DNA of 64,000 nucleotides from Hippasteria phrygiana (taxonomy: Eukaryota > Echinodermata > Asteroidea > Valvatida > Goniasteridae), in contig JAZGUH010000361.1 of NCBI GenBank assembly GCA_037893225.1, forward strand, positions 372,001 through 436,000, read 5' to 3'. Below are positions 57,458 to 64,000 of this stretch, piece after piece. Position 1 is the first letter of the stretch. Each line of letters opens with the position of its first letter. Under the pieces are notes generated by a model, which was given only the letters and a program-made list of their open reading frames with translations, was not told the DNA's origin and ran no database searches. The position numbers and the translations under genes were made by a program.

Positions 57458-59102
57458 CAGGGTGGATAAAAAAAACCGAAACCGAGATATTATTGCTAAT
57501 TTTAACAGAAGTAGGGCACATGTGAATCAAAGGGAGATATCCTCTGTTAGGGTTGAATCTCCTCTTTAAAATGACACCCTGATCATGTCATTACATTCAC
57601 GGTTGACTGAGCAGTGACCAATTTTATGAAAGGGTCTATTTAGAGAATTGCGCCACTTTCTTTAGTGGCATTGATTGGCCTTAACCATTACATAACCTTC
57701 TTAAAATTAACAAGTGGGTGAGGAGAAGCTTGCAGTTTCTTAAAACACATTCAGGCGTACATGAGAATGCAGCTTACAAAAGAACAGCGAGTTTTTGTTG
57801 TGTCGAAGTAGTTGGAGACGGGGAGCCTTCAGCAAGTGGCAGATGCTTTTGCTGAAAACTTTCCAGAACGTCCTCCTCCAGCTAAGGCAACGATTTGGCG
57901 CAATGTTCGCAAGTACCAGCGTGAGGCAACCAGCTTAAATTTAAACAAGGGAAGATCTGGGCGACGAAGAACTGGGCGCTCACCCGAAAACATCAATGCG
58001 GTCCAGCAGGCCCTGCAACAGGGAGAACGCATCAGCCAGAGACGAAATGGTCTAGGACTGCCCCCAGCTACATTCAACAGAATTGTGAGGCTGGATGTCC
58101 GGTGGTACCCTTACAGAATTGTAAGACGACATCAACTGCTTCCTGGTGATCTTCCGAGGCGTCTTAGGTTTTGCCAATAGATACTTGACCGTCTCATCAT
58201 CGGAGATGAGGTTGCCTTCTGCATGAACGGAGCCGTGAACACGCAGAACGTCCGCCAGTACGCACCATTGCATCATCCACCGGCGGATTTCACTTTTGAC
58301 AAAAGTTTGAATCGTGAGAAATTATCACTGTGGATTGGACTTTCTGGGAATGGGATTCTGCTTGGTCCTTACTTTTTTAAAGGAAATTTGAATGGAGAAG
58401 GCTATCTTCTTTATTGTACCCCAGTTAGAGCAACATTTCGAAAGACAGCAAGGAGGCATTTTTCGTCGGTTGTGGTGGGCCCAAGACGGGGCACCTGCTT
58501 ATCGCCGCATCATCGTACGAGAGCGATTGGCGGAACTGTTTGGAGAAAGAATCATTGCTCTGAACCACAACGTGGAATGGCCCCCGAGATCTAACCCCAT
58601 GCGATTTCTTTCTCTAGGGTTATTTGAAAGACAAGGTCTTTGTTACGCCACTTGAGGGAGCGGATTGTCCGAGAAGTCGACATCCTACGCGGGCAACCTG
58701 GTGTGATTCGCTCGGCAGTGATGGGCATGCGACGCCGTGCTCAGAGGACATGTTGAGGAGCATGTTTAATTATGTAAATAACACTGCGCGAATAAATGTT
58801 ATTAAGTTTACATGGTAAAATCTCTTTTTTCCCCACCTGGCTTGATTGGCAACCATAGCCTTTCACTCTGTGACAAATGACACCACAAAAACCACAATTG
58901 AAAAGTGGCGCAATTCCCTAAATAGACCCTTTCATAAAATTGGTCACGGCTCAGTCAACCGTGAATGTAATGACATGATCAGGATGTCATTTTAAAGAGG
59001 AGATTCAACCCTAACAGAGGATATCTCCCTTTGATTTACATGTGCCCTACTTCTGTTACAATTAGTAATAATATCTCGTTTTCGTTTTTTTGATCCACCC
59101 TG
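57458..59102 (+). mobile_element. IS630/Tc1/mariner-like transposon with 200-bp terminal repeats
   Basis: It is bounded by TA (57456-57457 and 59103-59104) and CAGGGTGGAT / ATCCACCCTG ends. Terminal inverted repeats run 57458-57658 and 58903-59102 and are about 93% alike. The 1645-bp element encloses a decayed transposase gene and interrupts arm 2 of the inverted repeat. Confidence 0.9.
57761..58825 (+). pseudogene. mariner-like transposase with stops and frameshifts
   Basis: The gene starts MRMQLTKEQRVFVVSK, then has a TAG at 57809-57811. It continues with a helix-turn-helix region of the DUF4817 type (TGSLQQVADAFAENFP, ATIWRNVRKYQRE) and a GRSGRRRTGRSPE linker. A second stop is at 58178-58180. 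The first catalytic Asp is in GDEVAF (58205-58207). After a frameshift near 58410 the second is in WAQDGAP (58485-58487). The third, in PCDFF (58603-58605), is again out of frame, just after WPPRS. The two last Asp are about 40 residues apart. Such transposases join TA targets by cut and paste. This copy is inactive. Confidence 0.85.
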
Positions 59103-59104
59103 TA

Positions 59105-59530
59105 TATACCAGTTATCGGAAAATGTGTACTTGTGTCTCTTGTGTATCCTGGGAATTTTTTGAAAATGTGCCGTGATCTTTGTGTATTCAGGTGCATGTA
59201 AAAATCCAATGACCCATATAATGTATATTAAAAGGGGGAATTATTGGAGGGGGGAGCCACAGCCGACCCCTCACCAAAGAATATTGTGGGACGCGTCCCC
59301 CGTCCCACCGGGATAGCCGCCCATGGTCCACATGATCATTTGCGGCATTTTCGGTTTCTTCTCGTTTTCAAACCTACAGTTATAAAGCCACGTGGATGGG
59401 AAGAGACGGATTATAACAGTGGTTTGATTCTTAATTGTGTTCATTTAACCATGTTCGGGTATTGTTGTCTCCGTGTAGTTTCTTCTTTGTTTCAATAGGT
59501 TTAAAAAGTTATCTCACGTAGTAACAGCTA
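59105..59530. repeat. second half of arm 2 of the inverted repeat
   Basis: From ACCAGTTATCGG to GTAACAGCTATAAG it mirrors 55615-56025. Both arms have an open frame over the CCCACCGGGATAGCC / GGTTTGAAAACGAG block (plus strand 59244-59498, minus strand 55685-55918) with similar residues, but no known domain. Confidence 0.7.
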
Positions 59531-59557
59531 TAAGTGGCCGAGTGGTAACGCGAGTCG

Positions 59558-60235
59558 TTGCTGAAAGAGGAGCCACGAGTACGACCGAGTACTACTAAGG
59601 TCCGGGAGAAGATAGAAGAAGGTATGCAGCTCATTGAGCAAAGACAGAAGCTTATCAAGATAGCAGATAGTTCGGAGCTGGGATGGAGAACAGTTGCAGA
59701 GTACCAGTCTAACGTCATCGCAGACGACTCGGAGGACGAGAAAAAGATCCGGAGGGCCGAAGCAAGGGCACAGAAGAAGCTGAAGCAAAAAACCAAGAGA
59801 TCTACCAGCTACTGACGACCACACCCATATACTACACAGCAAGAACAGGGCAGCAATTACCCAACCAGGGCCGTCATGCGCTCAACCAAGTCCAACTACC
59901 AGACGAAGCCAGGGTTGTGTTTCTCATGTGAAAAGCCGGGGCATTGGCGAGCAGATTGCAGGAGTTTACAAAGGACCGGAGAGGCAGAAAATAAGATAAG
60001 TGGAATCAGTGAGGAATTTAATACGGAAAAAGAAATATGTGTTGCAGGTGAACGTAATGTATTGAAGCAAGTAGAGCTACTAAAGCTTGACAACATAGAG
60101 CGTACACCTGGTACATTTGAGGACGTTACACCAAGGGGTAGATTGCGAACAGCAATACAAAAATGGAAAGAAATAACCTGTAATCCAGTCGTTTTGGGTA
60201 TTTTGGAGAACGGGTACAAATTACCGTTACATAGC
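59558..60235 (+). pseudogene. Gag-like protein with a CCHC zinc knuckle, two frames
   Basis: The first frame (59558-59815) is charged and helical, with ELGWRTVAEYQSNVIADD and EDEKKIRRAEARAQKK, a pattern usual just before the knuckle in YR retrotransposon Gag. The second frame (59876-60247) has the knuckle CFSCEKPGHWRADC, which should bind the element RNA. A frame change lies between 59815 and 59876. The N-terminus is missing where the inverted repeat starts. Confidence 0.8.
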
Positions 60236-61050
60236 ACCACCGGATAAGGTAGCGTTTAGGAATAACAAATCGGCATTACGGCACAAAGAATTTGTTGAAA
60301 AGGAGATACTAAGATTATTGAGAAAGGGTTGTATTTCAAAGGTGAATACGCAGCCAGAGGTGGTCAATCCTTTAACGGTGTCGAAAAGCAATGGGAAATT
60401 CAGATTGGTGCTAGATTGCAGACAGGTGACTGATCCGCATTTGTTCAAATACAAGTTTAAGTATGAAGATGCAGTCACAGCCAAAGATACGTTCAGAACG
60501 GGAGATTATCTGTTCGGCTTCGATTTAAAATCAGCATATCATCACATAGAGATTTTTGAAGAGCATCGGAAATACCTGGGTTTTGCATGGGATTTTGGGA
60601 AAGGATACGAGCATTTCGTTTTCAATGTTCTTCCATTTGGAATTTCCACAGCAGCTTATATTTTTACCAAGCTTACCCGAGTAGTGATTACTCATTGGCG
60701 GTCAAAAGGCCAAAACATATTGATGTTTATAGATGACGGTATAGGGGGTTCTAAGAACCTTGATTCGGCTCAAGACTTGAGTCTGATGGTGCAGAAGGGT
60801 TTTGAAGGATTTAGGCTTCTTGTTGGCACAGGAAAAATGTAATTAGCAACCCCAAACCAAATTGTCCTGGTTGAGGTTGGATTGGAACACGGAGGAGGGC
60901 AAAGTGTACATTACTCAAAGAAGAGTTCAAAAGATCATTGTTTCGATCGAAGTATTGCAGGAAAGGTTGAAAAGAAATAGCTTGGTACCAGTCAGACGTA
61001 GCAGAAATTACAGGTCAGATAATATCATCGCAGGTACTAGCAGTGGGTAA
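60236..61050 (+). pseudogene. reverse transcriptase of the YR retrotransposon
   Basis: After a frameshift near 60235 the frame reads through RHKEFVEKEILRLLRKGCI and NGKFRLVLDCRQV. Then come the first catalytic Asp in YLFGFDLKSAYHHI, LPFGISTAAY (primer grip region), and FIDDG in place of the usual YxDD. The main open stretch is 60318-60842. A frame change follows, then WLGLDWNTEEGKVYI, typical of the connection to RNase H. It copies the element RNA into DNA. It is decayed but both Asp sites are readable. Confidence 0.9.
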
Positions 61051-62210
61051 AGTGGTTCAGCTTAGAACCAGAGAATTGTTCAGATGCATAAACAGTAGAG
61101 CTAGCTGGGAAGCTCCAGTTTTTGTCAGCAATAAAGCCAAGGAAGAGCTAAGATTTTGGAAAAGTGAAATTGGAGCTTTGAATGGCATTCAAATTCAGGC
61201 AGTTCTGGAGTACACTTAAGGGCCGGTCACGCTGGCCACGATAGGCGGTGGCGAGGGCGGGGGCGATGTGTGTGGGCGCTCTCTGTTGGTGGATGGAACG
61301 CGTGGTAATACGCGCGCGTTCCACCCGCCAATGGGGGGCGTTTGTTCGCATCGTTTTCGTTTTCGTTGTCGTTGTCGTGGCCGGTGTGACCGGCCCTTTA
61401 TTCGAGGTACTCGGATGCGTCAGGTACCGGGTACGCAGGGTATATAGTAGAAAAAGAAGGTACAGAGGTACTGGGTAGTTGGTCGGATGCAGAGAAAGGA
61501 AAAAGTTCCACATGGAGAGAGCTAGAGGCAGTGAACAGGGCATTGCATTCCCTGGAAGACGGCCTGGAGGGGCACAGTGTAAAGTGGTACACAGATAATA
61601 AGAACGTGGCAACAATCATCCAAAAAGGAAGTAAAAAGCAGGCATTGCAGGAAAAAGCTGTGGAAATCAGCAGTACGTGTGAATTCAGAAACGTACAGAT
61701 ACAACCAGTGTGGGTCCCAAGAGAGCAGAATAAAAAAGCTGATACATTTGAGTAGAACCCAAGACAGTGATGATTGGAGAATCAGAGAGTCAGTATTTGA
61801 GAAATTGAACCAAGATTGGGCTCCTCATACTTTCGATAGATTTGCTGACCATGAACACAGTAAGTGTGAAAGATTCAATTCAAGATGGTGGTGCCCCGGT
61901 ACATCGGGCATAGATGCATTCATGCAGCCATGGGGCTCAGATGTCAATTGGTGGGTTCCGCCACCGGGACTTATTTGTAAGACAATTGAGAAGATCAAGC
62001 GGGAAAAAAGCAAAGGGCACATTGGTGATACCCTTGTGGAAATCGGCGCCATTTTGGCCCAAAGTCCATGGAGGGCAACGGTTTAAGGCATTTGTCGAGA
62101 GTTTTAGAGAATTCGGTGCTGAAATAACCCAGAGAGGCAGAGAGAACCATGGAATTTTCGGAAAAAGGGGTAGTAATTTTAGTATGATTGTATTGAAGGT
62201 AACTTTCTAG
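61051..62210 (+). pseudogene. RNase H and C-terminal region, split by a MITE
   Basis: The linker reads VAEITGQIISSQVLAVG and ASWEAPVF up to 61215. After the MITE the RNase H core continues with YSDASGTGYAGYI (first Asp), TWRELEAVNRALHSL (Glu), WYTDNKNVATII (second Asp) and VPREQNKKAD (last Asp). Beyond it, DDWRIRESVFEKL, FNSRWWCPGTSGIDAF and NWWVPPPGLI match the tail of DIRS RT-RH proteins, where it precedes the recombinase. There are frame changes near 61745 and 62030. It would remove RNA from the hybrid. Confidence 0.85.
61219..61397. mobile_element. Harbinger-like MITE inside RNase H
   Basis: TTA lies on both sides (61216-61218 and 61398-61400). The terminal repeats AGGGCCGGTCACGCTGGCC and GGCCGGTGTGACCGGCCCT match at 21 of 23 bases including the next four. 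The 3-bp TWA target is typical of PIF/Harbinger. The interior has TCGTTTTCGTTTTCGTTGTC and is strongly GC-rich at the left. Confidence 0.9.
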
Positions 62211-62224
62211 AGCATTTACCTCGC

Positions 62225-63283
62225 AGATTTAGGCCTGAGAGATGCAGTGCAAGATGCGACAGCTATACAGGGACTACATAGGAGCATCTCTGTTCGCTTG
62301 CAGAAAGTATGGCCAACCATCTGCTGCATTCTAGAAGCGAGGGGACCATATCCAAGTAATATGGGGCTTTCAGAAGATGGAAATCCTTCATCACAGCAGA
62401 GGGCGGCCAGGCCTTACCAGCAGAACCAGTACACGTCGCCTTGTACATAACACATCTAATAGACTCCGGTGGTTCAGCAGGTGTAGCTCAGTCTGCAGTG
62501 TATGGGATAAAGTGGGCACATAAAGTTAGGGGATTAACAGATCCCACAAATAATCATTATGTAAATAGTTTGCTAGAAACCGCAAAAAGGCAGAGTAGAG
62601 CGCCAGTTCAGAAGAAAGACATAGTTACCAATGAGCAATTAATTTCATTGTGTGAGAAATATCCTTTGTCAAGATACATTAATATTAAGCGATTTAAGTA
62701 TCATCTTGCTATGTTTGCAGGGTTCATGAGATTCAATGAAGTTAGTGCAGTAAAATGCAAAGAGGTGGCTTTTCACGACAATGTCGATCCACGTAGCTAA
62801 AAGCAAAACAGATCAGTACAGACAAGGAAGTGATGTTGTAATCAATCAATCAAGGGGTATAACGGCAGCATGCCCGGTAAAAATGCTCAAAAGGTATATC
62901 GACAACGCAAAGATCGCGTTAAGTTCAGACCCCTTTTTTTAATTATTTAAACCGGCATACAGGAGCAAAGGTGAATGCATTTGGTTAACAAAAACAAGCC
63001 ACTTAGTTATACAAGGGCAAGAGAGACAGTAGTGGCCCGATTGAAAGAGGTGTGCGGGGACAGTAACATAGGATTACATTCATTGAGAGCAGGAGGTGCT
63101 TCTGCAGCTGCAAGGGCATCTGTAAATGAAAGATGTTGGAGAAGACACGGTAGATGGAAAAGCGATTTGTCAAAAGATGGTCCATGTTGTAGATTCGCTC
63201 GAGAACAGATTGGAAGTAACAAAACAGTTAAGATTGTGAAGAAAAATTATAAATATTACTTTGCCAACAGACAGTATCGCTAA
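62225..63283 (+). pseudogene. tyrosine recombinase of the YR retrotransposon
   Basis: The N-terminal part is in broken frames. From 62441 it reads AQSAVYGIKWAHKVRGL and AKRQSRAPVQKKDIVTNE. GFMRFNEVSAV has the first catalytic Arg. A frameshift follows near 62780, and after another stop at about 62940 the frame gives LSYTRARETVV. GLHSLRAGGASAAA carries the His-x-x-Arg pair and RRHGRWKSD the next His/Trp site. The nucleophile Tyr should follow SKDG directly but is replaced, and the tail is in another frame. It would circularise and insert the cDNA. This copy cannot. Confidence 0.9.
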
Positions 63284-64000
63284 TGTTTGAAATTCCTGTC
63301 AGTATAAAGAAAGAGCAATAATAAGTAATTAAGCTTTTATATTGAAGTTGCAAATTGTAATTGAGCATTACAATTTTCAGACGGCGGTACACTCCCGTTC
63401 TTTGGAAGTCTAGCCAGGCGGCAGGCTTCATGCAAAAAGTAGTGTTTGCAGGTCAGTTTGGAAGTGTTATTAGTAGTAGTATAGCGCAAAGTAGTGTGCG
63501 TAATAAAACAGACGTCTATTTTCCTGCGGTACGCAGTATAGCAGGAAATATTTGTCTGTATGGCGTTCTCGAGTTTGACGCTCGAGTGATCAGGATGATG
63601 AATAGGGTTAATTTGAATGGAATGTCATTGAAGCGTAAAGGCATTTAGGGGCGTGTGTGGCCGGCAAGGCGGCCATTCTAGCCAGAGTCCACCACGTCGC
63701 TAGGTCGGTCAAGCCAACAACTCCGACATTCTTAATTTAATTAATCAATTAAGGGAGATTCCCGGTAGTGTAAAATTAGTCTACATGAAATATTGTTGTA
63801 TTGTATATGCTTTAAGTAATCAAAGAATCGATTATTGGCAGTGGCCAGTCCCTTGAGAAGTTGCACCCAAGAAAGAGTCGGATATTCATGACATCAGTTA
63901 AGTGTATATAGAGCTTTGTGAATCGAAAATTAAGAATGTATAAACATGGAGGAAGATGTGCCACAAGGTTTTTCAGAGTTTTTAGCTCATTGAGTTTTAT
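63284..64000. other. region right of the retrotransposon, unassigned
   Basis: It may contain the 3' repeats of the element, but I could not match it to sequence at the left end. A 95-codon plus-strand frame (63361-63648) has no recognisable domain. TAGTAGTAGTATAG at about 63473 and TCTCGAGTTTGACGCTCGAG at 63569 are minor patterns. Confidence 0.45.

Larger units (their letters stand above)
55545..59560. repeat. 4-kb imperfect inverted repeat with ~0.9-kb arms
   Basis: Arm 1 (55545-56455) is repeated in inverted order as arm 2 (56985-57457 continued at 59105-59560). The break in arm 2 is the mariner-like element. Shared blocks include GGTTTGAAAATGAGAAGAAA, ATTGGCTTTTACATGCACCT, AAGAATGACTGGCC and GGTTTGACGAACCCCC-like strings. 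Arms differ by roughly 15-20%, so it is not an assembly mirror. The 530-bp centre holds G/C runs (56490-56540). Both arms contain long G runs next to the same points. The class is unknown. Confidence 0.75.
59551..63283 (+). mobile_element. DIRS-superfamily tyrosine-recombinase retrotransposon, decayed
   Basis: The gene order Gag, reverse transcriptase, RNase H, tyrosine recombinase without an integrase or protease defines the DIRS/Ngaro group. These elements integrate through the recombinase and make no target duplication. I see no methyltransferase domain between RNase H and the recombinase, which fits Ngaro-like more than DIRS1-like. At least five frameshifts or stops are scattered through it, and a MITE interrupts RNase H. 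The left end meets the inverted repeat at about 59550 inside Gag. The right end and the split direct repeats typical of the group are not identified. Confidence 0.85.

Noticed and set aside
55545..59560. Assembly artefact producing a mirrored contig
   Set aside because: The arms differ in sequence throughout and only one contains the mariner, so a simple mirror error does not explain them.

Overview
The window looks like intron-rich, transposon-rich DNA from a metazoan, most likely an echinoderm and perhaps a sea star. The pointers are an EGF/laminin-G gene cut by phase-1 introns, a DIRS-type tyrosine-recombinase retrotransposon, Tc1, mariner, hAT, MULE-like, Harbinger-like and TTAA-type elements, tRNA-derived SINEs, long poly-G runs and many TGTACATGTACA palindromes. 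The taxon is an inference from style; no species-specific gene is present.

The only well supported host gene is on the minus strand. Four exons join with consensus AG/GT borders and matching phase: a signal-peptide exon (52817-52730), a single EGF-like module (27545-27417), a long exon with an acidic Ser-Gly region and five EGF modules (10394-9519), and the start of a laminin-G domain (5785-5584). The gene runs off the left edge, so its 3' exons are outside the window. The product should be a secreted or matrix protein of agrin/perlecan-like style, perhaps a proteoglycan. Introns 1 and 2 are about 25 and 17 kb and hold most of the repeats. A tandem array of CTCF-like motifs lies about 440-735 bp upstream of the predicted start codon.

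Other coding traces are a frameshifted THAP-domain exon (15216-15559), the C-terminal end of a Tc1 transposase inside a deletion derivative (24503-24943), an unidentified frameshifted protein fragment (49222-49560), a decayed mariner-like element with 200-bp terminal repeats (57458-59102), and a decayed YR retrotransposon (about 59551-63283) with Gag, reverse transcriptase, RNase H and tyrosine recombinase.

The rest is a layered set of non-autonomous elements. Many can be delimited exactly by terminal inverted repeats and target-site duplications: 8-bp TSD hAT-like, 9-bp TSD MULE-like, TA Tc1/mariner-like, TWA Harbinger-like and TTAA piggyBac-like. Several are nested, so their order of insertion can be read. 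Large structures include a 4-kb inverted repeat (55545-59560) split by the mariner, a 1.15-kb foldback element (21956-23105), and two hairpin elements with unrelated stems but the same loop motif. Coordinates of elements without a clear TSD are approximate to a few bases.
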